Source: Cryptosporangium aurantiacum (GTDB lineage Bacteria; Actinomycetota; Actinomycetes; Mycobacteriales; Cryptosporangiaceae). Taken from it: a DNA stretch of 64,000 nucleotides. How positions within the stretch are numbered: the first letter of the stretch is position 1; every line of letters begins with the position of its first letter. The DNA lies in NCBI RefSeq assembly GCF_900143005.1, contig NZ_FRCS01000013.1:1-64000 (forward strand). Reading direction: 5' to 3'. A model generated the notes under the pieces. It searched no databases and was not told where the DNA came from. It was given only the letters and a program-made list of their open reading frames with translations. This document shows positions 34,354-42,408 of the stretch, piece after piece. Both the position numbers and the translations under genes were made by a program.

Positions 34354-34426
34354 GACCTGGTGTCCTTTCGCCGGAGGAGCGTTCGGAAGAGAGCTCGCCC
34401 GCGAGGGCGAGTGAATGCTTCGTCCA

Positions 34427-34460
34427 CCCGGTCCGCCGAGTTGCCGCTCGACGGACCGGG
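34427..34460. terminator. stem-loop between the small TM gene and the MMPL gene
   Basis: Nine-base perfect arms CCCGGTCCG (34427-34435) and CGGACCGGG (34452-34460) around a 16-nt loop. A second short stem CTCGCCC/GGGCGAG follows at 34394-34411. Both lie in the 121-bp gap upstream of the MMPL start. No U tract, so it may be an attenuator or a processing stem rather than a true terminator. Confidence 0.4.
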
Positions 34461-34474
34461 GCCTTTCTCAGGGC

Positions 34475-34723
34475 CTATTCCACTTCGGTGAGGACGCGTT
34501 CCAGCCGTTCCATCCGGGTGCGCAGGTCGGCCAGCTGCCGGTTGGCCTCCTCCTGGCTACTGACCGCACGAGCGGTGAGGTCCCGGTACTCGGCTTCCCG
34601 GGCGAGCGCGGCCTTGGCCCGCCAGGTCGCGAACAGCTGCCAGATCGTCACCGTGACGACGATCGTGATGAACGTGAAGATGCCGACCGCCCCGACGACC
34701 TCCGCCATCTCGTGTCCGTCCAT
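34475..34723 (-). CDS. small membrane protein with C-terminal coiled coil
   Basis: 82 residues. One transmembrane helix at about 8-30 (VGAVGIFTFITIVVTVTIWQLF) is followed by a basic stop and a charged heptad-pattern helix to the end (QEEANRQLADLRTRMERLER). It resembles small signal-anchored coiled-coil proteins, some of them stress-related, but no family is recognisable. It starts 2 nt after the ArsR-type gene stop, so the two are surely co-transcribed. It may tether or sense for that operon. Confidence 0.7.
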   Translation of the reverse strand: MDGHEMAEVVGAVGIFTFITIVVTVTIWQLFATWRAKAALAREAEYRDLTARAVSSQEEANRQLADLRTRMERLERVLTEVE

Positions 34724-34725
34724 GG

Positions 34726-35061
34726 TCAGGGTCCCTTCGTCGCGGATAGGTCGGGGGTGAGCGTCGGTACGGCGGCCGTGATCGTGTCCGGCGTGAGCTG
34801 GTACGCGAACTCGGTCACCTCGTAGTAGTGCAGCGCCTTGCCCTCGTCGGAGAGCTCGAGCTGCGACGTGACCAGCCCCGCGGCCTGCAGTTTGCGCAGG
34901 TGGACCTGGAGCAGCGGCCGGCTGATGCCCAGTTCGCGGGCGAGCCGGCTGACGTAGGTCCGCTCCCGGCGCAACGCCGCGACCACCCGCAGGCGATGCG
35001 GGTTGGCCAGCGTCGACAGGACGGCGACCAGTTCGTCACCGGTCGGAGGTGAACGCGTCAC
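34726..35061 (-). CDS. ArsR-type winged-helix transcriptional regulator
   Basis: 111 residues. A winged helix covers about 10-85, with the recognition region RLARELGISRPLLQVHLRKLQAAGLV and a wing ending in GKALHYYEVTEFAYQL. No metal-binding cysteine motif (CVC) is present, so it belongs to the non-metal ArsR/PadR-like branch and its signal is unknown. It begins at GTG 35061 and is followed within 2 nt by the small membrane protein, and farther on by the MMPL transporter, which it probably regulates. Confidence 0.85.
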   Translation of the reverse strand: MTRSPPTGDELVAVLSTLANPHRLRVVAALRRERTYVSRLARELGISRPLLQVHLRKLQAAGLVTSQLELSDEGKALHYYEVTEFAYQLTPDTITAAVPTLTPDLSATKGP

Positions 35062-35118
35062 GCGCCCACCTTAGCCAACCGCATCAGGCACATGCAAAGA
35101 AAAGTTTGCGCGTCCCGT

Positions 35119-36789
35119 TCAGAGGGCCAACCAGGCGGCGGCGTCCCCGGGCAGCTGGCCGTTGAGCGGCTCGTCCGGCGGTGGGCTGGCCAGCAGCACG
35201 GTCGCGCGCGGCGGCAGCGTCACCGGCGAGCGGCCGAAGTTCACCACGCAGGCGAACCCGGTGCCGCGCTCGAACGCGAGGACGTCCGGCCCGAACTCGT
35301 CGCGGAACCGGAACGGCTCGGTCCGCAGCGCGGGCGTCTCCCGGCGGGTCCGCAGCGCCGCCCGGTACAGCTCCAGCACCGACGACCGGTCGCCGGTCTG
35401 CGCCTCGACGGTGAGCGCTGCCCAGGACGGCGGTTGCGGCAACCACGCCGCCGGGCCCGGCCCGAACCCGAACGGCGGCGCGGTGCCGGACCAGGGCAGC
35501 GGCACCCGGCACCCGTCGCGTCCGCGTTCGGTGTGGCCGGACCGGCGCCAGGTCGGGTCCTGCAGCACGTCCTCGGGGAGGTCCTCGATCTCGGGCAGGC
35601 CCAGTTCCTCACCCTGGTACAGGTAGACGCTGCCCGGCAGCGCGAGCGTCAGCAGCAGTGCGGCCCGCGCCCGGCGGACGCCGAGCGCGAGGTCGGCCTC
35701 CCGGTCGAGCAGATCGTCGAGCTGCCGGGTCGGCGCGGTCTGCACGACCCTGGCGTAGCGTGAGACGTGCCGGGCGACGTCGTGGTTGGACAGCACCCAG
35801 GTCGGCGCGGCGCCCACCGCGAGGTGCTCCGACAGCGTCCGAATGATGGTTTTGCGCAGGTCGGCGGCCCGCCACGGTGCCATCAGGTAGAGGAAGTTGA
35901 ACGCGGTGTGCAGCTCGTCCGGGCGCAGGTAGCGGGACAGCCGCTCCGGCTCGTCCACCCAGGCCTCGGCGACGAAGACCCGCGGCGGCCGGTAGGCGTC
36001 GGCGACCGCGCGCCACTCGCGGTAGACCTCGTGCACCTCCTCGCGGTCCCAGTGCGGGTGCGCCTCCAGTCCAGGGCCACGGTGGCCGTCGGTGCTGCCG
36101 GGCACCGGGAAGCGGCGGCCCGCCAGGTCGGGCAGACCGGGCTCCTTGATCAGCGAGTGCGCGACATCGATGCGGAACCCGTCGACGCCGCGGTCGAACC
36201 AGAACCGGAGCGTGTCGACGAACTCGGCCCGGACGCTCGGGTGGTCCCAGTTCAGGTCGGGCTGGGTCGGGTCGAACAGGTGGAGGTACCACTCCCCCGG
36301 CTGGCCGTCCGGCTCGGTCACCCGGGTCCACGCCGGACCGCCGAACACACTGGACCAGTCGTTGGGTGGCGCCGCCCCACCCGCTCCCCGGCCGGGCCGG
36401 AACAGGTAGCGGTCCCGGGCCGGCGCGCCGGGCCCACTCACCACCGCGTCGGCGAACCACGGGTGCGCGTCCGAGGTGTGGTTCGGGACGATGTCCAGCA
36501 GCACCCGCAGGCCGTACCCGTGCGCCTCGGCGATCAGACTCTCCGCCTCGGCGAGCGTCCCGAACCGCGGATCGACGTCCCGGTAGTCGCTGACGTCGTA
36601 CCCGCCGTCGGTCATCGGCGACGGGTACCACGGGTTGATCCAGATCGCGTCGACGCCCAGGTCCGCGAGGTAGGGCAGGCGGCTCCGGATGCCGGCGACG
36701 TCACCGAGCCCGTCTCCGTTCCCGTCGGCGAAGCTGCGGATGTAGACCTGGTAGATCACCGCGGTCCGCCACCACTCGTCGTCAGCCAT
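35119..36789 (-). CDS. GH13 alpha-glucosidase / oligo-1,6-glucosidase
   Basis: 556-residue intracellular glycoside hydrolase family 13 enzyme (no signal peptide). It begins WWRTAVIYQVYIRSFADGNGDG, as is typical for exo-acting alpha-glucosidases. The triad is the nucleophile Asp208 in GFRIDVAHSL, the acid/base Glu275 in FVAEAWVDEP and Asp337 in LSNHDVAR. It probably hydrolyses imported maltose, isomaltose, trehalose-like or sucrose-related alpha-glucosides to glucose. It is the last gene of an ABC sugar uptake operon, 43 bp after the ATPase gene, and should be controlled by the divergent LacI repressor. Linkage specificity is not determinable here. Confidence 0.93.
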   Translation of the reverse strand: MADDEWWRTAVIYQVYIRSFADGNGDGLGDVAGIRSRLPYLADLGVDAIWINPWYPSPMTDGGYDVSDYRDVDPRFGTLAEAESLIAEAHGYGLRVLLDIVPNHTSDAHPWFADAVVSGPGAPARDRYLFRPGRGAGGAAPPNDWSSVFGGPAWTRVTEPDGQPGEWYLHLFDPTQPDLNWDHPSVRAEFVDTLRFWFDRGVDGFRIDVAHSLIKEPGLPDLAGRRFPVPGSTDGHRGPGLEAHPHWDREEVHEVYREWRAVADAYRPPRVFVAEAWVDEPERLSRYLRPDELHTAFNFLYLMAPWRAADLRKTIIRTLSEHLAVGAAPTWVLSNHDVARHVSRYARVVQTAPTRQLDDLLDREADLALGVRRARAALLLTLALPGSVYLYQGEELGLPEIEDLPEDVLQDPTWRRSGHTERGRDGCRVPLPWSGTAPPFGFGPGPAAWLPQPPSWAALTVEAQTGDRSSVLELYRAALRTRRETPALRTEPFRFRDEFGPDVLAFERGTGFACVVNFGRSPVTLPPRATVLLASPPPDEPLNGQLPGDAAAWLAL

Positions 36790-36831
36790 CCGGTGCCCTT
36801 CCCCCGTGGTCCGCGTCAGGCCCGTTCCGCG

Positions 36832-38094
36832 TCAGGCCCGGTCGGCCTCGTCCGCCGGGGTGGGTTCCTGCTCCGCCGCCCGGCTCCGGACCTCCTCTTC
36901 ACCCGCGTGCGCCAGCTCCGCCGCGGCCTCCTCGTCCCGGGTGAGGTTGTCCCCGGTCCGCGGGTCGAACAGGTGCATCCGCCGGGTGTCCACCCAGAAG
37001 TCCACCTCGGAGTTCTCCCGCACCCGGCTCATCGAGTCGATCGACGCGACGGCCTGGGTGCGCAGCGCCTCGCTGTCCAGCTCCCGGGCCAGCTCGGAGA
37101 GCTGCTGGGCGATCTCGTCGGGCGCGTCGAACGGCAGGTAGGCGTACTGCGAGTCGCCGAGCCACTCGGTCACGTCCACCCGGGCGCGGAACGTGTGTCC
37201 GGCGTCCCGCTTGGTGGGGTCGACGAGCCGGGCGTCCTCGAAGTATTCCGGGCGGACACCGGCCAGCAGCAGCTCCTTCCCTTCGACCCGGGCAGCCAGG
37301 TCGTCGGAGAGGTCCAGTTCGAAGAACGGCAGGCGTAACCGCGCGCCCTCCACGACCGCAGGCAAGAAGTTCATCGGCGGCGACCCGATGAAGCCCGCGA
37401 CGAACAGGTTCACCGGCTGCTCGTAGAGCTCCCGGGGCGAGGCGACCTGCTGCAGCACGCCCTTGCGCAACACCGCGACCCGGTCGCCGAGCGTCATCGC
37501 CTCGGTCTGGTCGTGGGTGACGTAAACGGTCGTGGTGCCCATCCGGCGCTGCATCCGAGAGATCTCGGTGCGCATCTGACCGCGCAGCTTGGCGTCCAGG
37601 TTGGAGAGTGGCTCGTCGAACAGGAACGCGTCGGCCTGGCGCACGATCGCCCGCCCCATCGCGACCCGCTGGCGCTGGCCGCCGGAGAGGTTCGCCGGCT
37701 TGCGTTGGAGGTGCTCGGTCAGCTCCAGCGTGGCGGCCGCTTCCTCCACCCGCTGCCGGACCTCCTCCTCCGGGATCCCACGCTTGAGCCGCAGCGGGAA
37801 CGCGATGTTCTCGAACACCGACAGGTGTGGGTAGAGCGCGTAGTTCTGGAACACCATCGACAGGTTGCGGTCCCGCGGCGCTTTCTCATTCACCCGGTTC
37901 CCGCCGATGAGCATGTCCCCGCCGGTGATGTCCTCCAGCCCGACGATCATCCGCAGCAGCGTCGACTTCCCGCAGCCCGACGGCCCGACCAGGATCATGA
38001 ACTCGCCGTCGGCGATGTCGATGCTGACGTCGTTCACGGCCTTGAAGCCGTCGCCGTACTCCTTGACGATGTTGCGCATCTCGATGGCAGCCAT
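36832..38094 (-). CDS. ABC sugar transporter ATP-binding protein (MsmK/UgpC type)
   Basis: 420 residues. The P-loop GPSGCGKST is at 37-45, followed by the Q-loop, the signature LSGGQRQRVAMGRA near 137, and Walker B AFLFDEPLSNLDAKLRGQM. This SNLDAKLR form is typical of carbohydrate-importer ATPases. A C-terminal OB/TOBE domain starts at about 240. The C-terminal 60 residues are an Arg/Glu/Ala-rich extension. Family ATPases energise CUT1-type disaccharide importers. It is 6 bp after the permease 2 gene and precedes the alpha-glucosidase gene. Confidence 0.94.
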   Translation of the reverse strand: MAAIEMRNIVKEYGDGFKAVNDVSIDIADGEFMILVGPSGCGKSTLLRMIVGLEDITGGDMLIGGNRVNEKAPRDRNLSMVFQNYALYPHLSVFENIAFPLRLKRGIPEEEVRQRVEEAAATLELTEHLQRKPANLSGGQRQRVAMGRAIVRQADAFLFDEPLSNLDAKLRGQMRTEISRMQRRMGTTTVYVTHDQTEAMTLGDRVAVLRKGVLQQVASPRELYEQPVNLFVAGFIGSPPMNFLPAVVEGARLRLPFFELDLSDDLAARVEGKELLLAGVRPEYFEDARLVDPTKRDAGHTFRARVDVTEWLGDSQYAYLPFDAPDEIAQQLSELARELDSEALRTQAVASIDSMSRVRENSEVDFWVDTRRMHLFDPRTGDNLTRDEEAAAELAHAGEEEVRSRAAEQEPTPADEADRA

Positions 38095-38100
38095 GGCGCC

Positions 38101-38931
38101 CTACCCCTTCACTGCACCGGCCGTCAGGCCGGCGACGATCCGACGCTGGAAGAACAGGACGAGGATGATCACCGGGATCGTGATGATCACCGAGGCCGCC
38201 GCGATCGGCGCGGTCGGCTCGGAGAACGTCGACTCGCCGCTGAAGAACGCGAGCGCCGCCGGGACCGGCCGGGACGCCTCGCTCGAGGTCAGCGTGATGC
38301 CGAAGATGAAGTCGTTCCAGACCGCGAAGAACGTCAGGATCGCCGCGGTGGCCACCCCGGGGGCCGCGAGCGGCACGATCACTTTCCGGAACGCCTGCCA
38401 GCTCGTCGCCCCGTCGACCTGGGCCGCCTGCTCCATCTCCCAGGGGATCTCCCGGAAGAACGCCGAGAGGACGTAGACCGAGAGCGGCAGCGAGAACGAC
38501 AGGTACGGGATGATCAGCCCGATCCAGGTGTCGTAGAGGCCGATGTTCCGCCACATGTTGAACAGCGGGGTCGCGATCGCGATGATCGGGAACACCGTGA
38601 TCGCGAGCGCGACCGCCAGCACCAGGCGCTTTCCGGGGAAGTCCAGCCGGGCCACCGCGTAGGCGGCCAGCGTCGCGAGCACCACCGAGATCGTGGTGGC
38701 GATCAGCGTGATCCCGATCGAGTTGCGCAACGCGGTCGTGAACAGGTCGGAGGAGAAGACGATCTCGTAGTTCTCCCAGGTGAGCGACGACGGGAGGAAC
38801 GACTGGTTGGTGATGTCGTCGCCGCCCTTGAACGAGAGGGAGACGATCCAGGCAACCGGGACGATCGCGTAGAGGATCACCGCGATGCCGCCGACGATCC
38901 AGGCGACCTCGGCCCTGCGTCCGGGTTTCAT
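38101..38931 (-). CDS. ABC sugar transporter permease (MalG/AglG-like)
   Basis: 276 residues with six transmembrane helices. The cytoplasmic EAA motif is recognisable in QAAQVDGATSWQAFRKVIVPLAAPG near residues 180-204, which docks onto the ATPase. The start ATG at 38931 overlaps the stop of permease 1 (TGATG), giving strict coupling. The ORF can be read further upstream in the same frame, but that part antisense-shadows permease 1. It forms a heterodimer with permease 1. Confidence 0.93.
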   Translation of the reverse strand: MKPGRRAEVAWIVGGIAVILYAIVPVAWIVSLSFKGGDDITNQSFLPSSLTWENYEIVFSSDLFTTALRNSIGITLIATTISVVLATLAAYAVARLDFPGKRLVLAVALAITVFPIIAIATPLFNMWRNIGLYDTWIGLIIPYLSFSLPLSVYVLSAFFREIPWEMEQAAQVDGATSWQAFRKVIVPLAAPGVATAAILTFFAVWNDFIFGITLTSSEASRPVPAALAFFSGESTFSEPTAPIAAASVIITIPVIILVLFFQRRIVAGLTAGAVKG

Positions 38932-39881
38932 CAGTTGCCTCCTCTCTGCTGGGACAGATCGGTCCGGAAGACCTTGACGAACAAGAACGCGATCAGGACG
39001 ACGATCACCGCGAGGATCACGCTGACCGCCGAACCGAGACCGACCATCACCCGGCTGATCGTCTGCCGGTACGCGAGGAACGAGAGCGTCTCGGTGCCCT
39101 GGGCACCGGCGGTCATGATGAAGACGTTGTCGAAGATGCGGAACGCGTCGAGCGTCCGGAACAGCAGCGCCACCATGATCGCGGCCTTCATGTTCGGCAG
39201 GATCACCCGCTTGAGCCGCTGCCACGGGGTCGCGCCGTCGACGACCGCCGCCTCCAGGTAGTCGTTCGGGATCTGGGCCAGGCCGGCGAGCAGCAGCAGC
39301 GACATGAACGGGGTGGTCTTCCAGATCTCCGCGACACAGATCGCGAACAGGGCCGTCCAGGTGCCGCCGAACCAGTCGGTGTCGCCCAGCCCGAACCACG
39401 GGTTGACGAATCCGTAGGTGTTGCTGAACGCGTACTGCCAGGAGAAGGCGGAGACGACCGTGATGATGCCGTACGGGATCAGGATCGCGGTGCGCAGCAG
39501 CGTCCGCATGTACAGCGCCCGGTGCATCACCAGGGCCAGCGCGAAGCCGAGCACGAGCTCGACCGAGACCGTGACGATCGTGATCAGTGCGGTGACGCCG
39601 AACTGCCGCCAGAACAGACCGTCGGTGAAGATCGTCGCGTAGTTGGCGAACCAGACGAACTCGCGACCGTCGGGGTCGGTGAGCCGGTAGTCGAACAGTG
39701 AGAGCCAGAGCGCGTTGAGAATCGGATAACCGGTGACCGCAACCATCACGAACAGCGCGGGGCCGGCCAGCATCCAGCCCAGCTTCCGTTCGTGGCGAGC
39801 CCGGTCGGTCAGCGCCGGGCGGGACCGGCGACGCGGGATCGGAGTCGTCTCCGGAGGCGCGGCGGGGATCGTGGTGCTCAT
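38931..39881 (-). CDS. ABC sugar transporter permease (MalF/AglF-like)
   Basis: 316 residues. A Pro/Arg-rich cytoplasmic N terminus is followed by six membrane helices, beginning with WMLAGPALFVMVAVTGYPIL. The EAA loop is EAAVVDGATPWQRLKRVILPNMKAA at about 215-240. Highly similar in layout to CUT1 alpha-glucoside permeases. It lies 8 bp after the binding-protein gene and overlaps the second permease by 1 nt (TGATG). Confidence 0.94.
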   Translation of the reverse strand: MSTTIPAAPPETTPIPRRRSRPALTDRARHERKLGWMLAGPALFVMVAVTGYPILNALWLSLFDYRLTDPDGREFVWFANYATIFTDGLFWRQFGVTALITIVTVSVELVLGFALALVMHRALYMRTLLRTAILIPYGIITVVSAFSWQYAFSNTYGFVNPWFGLGDTDWFGGTWTALFAICVAEIWKTTPFMSLLLLAGLAQIPNDYLEAAVVDGATPWQRLKRVILPNMKAAIMVALLFRTLDAFRIFDNVFIMTAGAQGTETLSFLAYRQTISRVMVGLGSAVSVILAVIVVLIAFLFVKVFRTDLSQQRGGN

Positions 39882-39889
39882 CGACGCTC

Positions 39890-41194
39890 CTAGATCAGCC
39901 GCTCGTTGGACAGGACGGCCTCGAGCAGGTCGCCGGTGTTCTTCGCCGACGACTCGGTCACCTCGCCCGGCGGGTGGAAGCCCGCCTGGACCGCGGCCGT
40001 GACGTCGCCGTAGTACGGGCTGACCGGTCGCGGTCCCGCGTCGGCCATGCCTTCCCGGATGGCATCGGCCATCGGGAACCGTTCCCGGACCTCCGGGTCG
40101 TCGAAGATCGAGGCGATGACGGCCGGGTCACCGGCCGTGAACATGTACGCCTTCTGGTTGGTCGGGGAGAGCACGCAGCGGATCACGTCGACGGCCAGGT
40201 CCTTGTGCCGGCTGAACGCGCTGATCGAGAGGCCGAGGCCGCCCGAGGGCGGTGCGCTCTCGCGGTCGGCGAGCACCCGGGGGTAGCGCGCCCACCCGAC
40301 GTCGTCGAGGAAGCTCTCGGGGAGCGAGCCGTCCTCGACCGCGGTCTGGGCCGCGGCCCAGACGTACGGCCAGTTCACCATGAAGCCGCCGTCCTCGGCC
40401 TGGAACGCGGCCCGGGAGTTCTCCTCGCTGCCGGTGCTGAAGCCCGGATAGGCGGCGGACGAGTCGGCCAGCTTCCGCATGATCCGCGCGGCCTCACGGC
40501 CCGCGTCGCTGTCCAGCCCGGACTTCACCTGTTCGGCGGGTTTGCCCTCGGAGTCCGGCGTCAGGATCGACCCGCCTGCCGACAGGACCAGCGCGTTGAC
40601 CCAGACCATCAGGCTCTCGTTGCGGCGACCCTGCGCGGCCAGCGTGACCCCGGCCTTCTCGGCGCCGTCGATGAGCTGGTCCCAGGTCACCGGACCGGCG
40701 GCGGGATCGATGCCGGCCTTCTTCAGCACCGACTTGCGGTACCAGAGCAGCTGGGTGTTCCCGTTGGCGGGCGCCGAGTACATCGTGTCCTCGAACATCC
40801 CCTGTTCGAGGGGGCCGGCCAGCACGTCGTAGGAGAAGTGCGCGCGCTCTTCGTCGGTGAACGGCCGGAGGAAGCCGGCGTTCGCGAACTCGGCCATGAA
40901 CGGCGGGTCGATCGAGAGGATGTCCATGCCGCGGTCCTGCGCGGCCAGGCGCCGTAACAGCTGCTCGCGGGCGCCACTCGCGGTGTTCGGCAGAGCCTGG
41001 ATGTCGATCGCGTAGCGTCCGGCGGATTCGGCGGCGCACTTCTCGACGATCGGTTCCTGGTTGGGGTTGGAACTGTAGAAGGTCAGCGTGGTCGGGCCGC
41101 CGGAGTCGTCGTCACCGCACCCGGTGAGAAAGGGGACCAGCAGACCCAGGGCCATCAGCGCCGCGAACCGGCGTACGAACGTTCTCCGTCGCAC
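39890..41194 (-). CDS. ABC transporter sugar-binding lipoprotein
   Basis: 434 residues. The signal peptide has a twin-arginine-like RRTFVRRF and a lipobox FLTGC with lipidated Cys26. The mature protein has the extracellular solute-binding family 1 layout (TTLTFYSSNPNQEP, DILSIDPPFMAEFANAGFL, WPYVWAAAQTAVE). It probably binds a di- or oligosaccharide at the cell surface and delivers it to the two permeases. It is the first operon gene; its upstream region carries two LacI-type operators and a Crp-like site. Confidence 0.92.
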   Translation of the reverse strand: MRRRTFVRRFAALMALGLLVPFLTGCGDDDSGGPTTLTFYSSNPNQEPIVEKCAAESAGRYAIDIQALPNTASGAREQLLRRLAAQDRGMDILSIDPPFMAEFANAGFLRPFTDEERAHFSYDVLAGPLEQGMFEDTMYSAPANGNTQLLWYRKSVLKKAGIDPAAGPVTWDQLIDGAEKAGVTLAAQGRRNESLMVWVNALVLSAGGSILTPDSEGKPAEQVKSGLDSDAGREAARIMRKLADSSAAYPGFSTGSEENSRAAFQAEDGGFMVNWPYVWAAAQTAVEDGSLPESFLDDVGWARYPRVLADRESAPPSGGLGLSISAFSRHKDLAVDVIRCVLSPTNQKAYMFTAGDPAVIASIFDDPEVRERFPMADAIREGMADAGPRPVSPYYGDVTAAVQAGFHPPGEVTESSAKNTGDLLEAVLSNERLI

Positions 41195-41244
41195 TGTTCC
41201 GCCTCTCTCGCCGTCATTGCCGAGATCGAGCCAGTGACCGTCGA

Positions 41245-41260
41245 AGTGACACAGGTCACT
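41245..41260. promoter_or_regulatory. candidate Crp/GlxR-type cAMP receptor site
   Basis: AGTGACACAGGTCACT is a palindrome matching GTGA-N6-TCAC, the core of actinobacterial Crp/GlxR operators (consensus TGTGA-N6-TCACA). It lies 50 bp upstream of the binding-protein start, directly next to the first LacI-type operator. This is the normal position for carbon-status control of a sugar operon. Confidence 0.5.
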
Positions 41261-41263
41261 TTC

Positions 41264-41275
41264 GGAAGCGTTTCC
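41264..41275. promoter_or_regulatory. LacI-type operator 1 (transport operon side)
   Basis: GGAAGCGTTTCC, a quasi-palindrome with the central CG of LacI/GalR operators, 70 bp upstream of the binding-protein gene. It is the exact reverse complement of operator 2 at 41362, so one asymmetric site occurs twice in opposite orientation, one towards each divergent gene. Confidence 0.65.
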
Positions 41276-41361
41276 GAGCAGACTGGTGCCACCCGCCGGG
41301 CGGCGTCAAGGGGTGCGTCGAAAGCGGCGTCGGAATCGCCGGAGGCGGTCTGGACAGGATC

Positions 41362-41373
41362 GGAAACGCTTCC
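41362..41373. promoter_or_regulatory. LacI-type operator 2 (regulator side)
   Basis: GGAAACGCTTCC, 16 bp upstream of the lacI-type start codon and the exact reverse complement of operator 1. The two sites are 98 bp apart, suitable for repression of both promoters and possibly for DNA looping. Their likely ligand-responsive protein is the LacI regulator encoded next to them. Confidence 0.65.
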
Positions 41374-41388
41374 ATAAACTCCTCAGCC

Positions 41389-42408
41389 GTGCCGCAGGCG
41401 GGACGGAGCAGTCTGGCCGACATCGCGCGACTGGCCGGGGTTTCCCTGGCTACCGCGTCACGTGCGATGAGCAACGCCTACGGCGTCGCACCGTCCACTC
41501 GGGCCCGCGTGCTGCGCATCGCGGAGGAACTCGACTACGTCGTCTCTCCGGAGGCCTCCCGGCTCGCCCGTGGTGCGGTGGGGCGGGTTGCGCTGGTGGT
41601 GCCGCACGTCGACCGGTGGTTCTTCGGTGCGGTGGTCAGCGGTCTGGAGGCCGAGCTCAGCGACGCCGGGATGGACGTTCTGCTCTACCACGTCGGCGAT
41701 GCGGACGATCGACGCGACTTCTTCCACCGGTTGCCCGCGCGGCGCAAGGTCGACGCGGTCGTCGTCGTCGCGTTCGCGGTGGCCGAGACCGAGCAGCGCC
41801 GCCTGGAGCGGATGGGTGTGCTCATCGTCGCCGCCGGCGGACAGAACGCGGTCTACCCGAGCGTCCACATCGACGATCGGGAGGCCGGTCGGCAGGCCCT
41901 GGACCACCTGCTGTTCCTCGGCCACCGGCGGATCGCGATGATCTCCGCGGTCGACCCCGACGAGGACGCCGCGGCCCGGTCCACCGGCCGCGACGACGCG
42001 TACCACGACGCGCTCCGGGACGCCGGCCTGTCCGTCGACGACTCCCTGGTCCGCACGATCGACTGGAGCGGTGTCGCGGCCGCGGACGCGATGGCGACCC
42101 TGCTGAGCCTCCACCGGCCGCCGACCGCGGTCTACTGCCACTGCGACGAGCTGGCGCTCGGTGCGATCCGGACGATCCGCCGGGCGGGGTTGCGCGTGCC
42201 GGAGGACCTCTCGGTGATCGGGATCGACGACCATCCGCTGGCCGAGCTCACCGACCTGACGACGATCGCCCAACCGGCCCGTGAGCAGGGCGTCCGCACC
42301 GCGCACCTGCTGCTGGCCCTGCTCCGGCAGCAGCCGGTCGAGCGGCACGTGGTCGTGCCGACCCGGCTGGTGATCCGGCGCAGCACCGCACCGCCCCGGA
42401 GCGGGTGA
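41389..42408 (+). CDS. LacI-family transcriptional repressor
   Basis: 339 residues from GTG 41389. The HTH is at about 8-30 (SLADIARLAGVSLATASRAMS) with the hinge-helix region after it (SPEASRLARGAVG). The effector domain has a type-I periplasmic-binding fold (VGRVALVVPHVDRWFF, LFLGHRRIAMIS, VIGIDDHPLAELTDLTTI). It is divergent from the ABC/GH13 operon and should bind the two reverse-complement operators, releasing on sugar binding. Its stop overlaps the DUF4032 gene start (TGATG), an unexpected coupling of a repressor with a kinase-like protein. Confidence 0.92.
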   Translation: MPQAGRSSLADIARLAGVSLATASRAMSNAYGVAPSTRARVLRIAEELDYVVSPEASRLARGAVGRVALVVPHVDRWFFGAVVSGLEAELSDAGMDVLLYHVGDADDRRDFFHRLPARRKVDAVVVVAFAVAETEQRRLERMGVLIVAAGGQNAVYPSVHIDDREAGRQALDHLLFLGHRRIAMISAVDPDEDAAARSTGRDDAYHDALRDAGLSVDDSLVRTIDWSGVAAADAMATLLSLHRPPTAVYCHCDELALGAIRTIRRAGLRVPEDLSVIGIDDHPLAELTDLTTIAQPAREQGVRTAHLLLALLRQQPVERHVVVPTRLVIRRSTAPPRSG

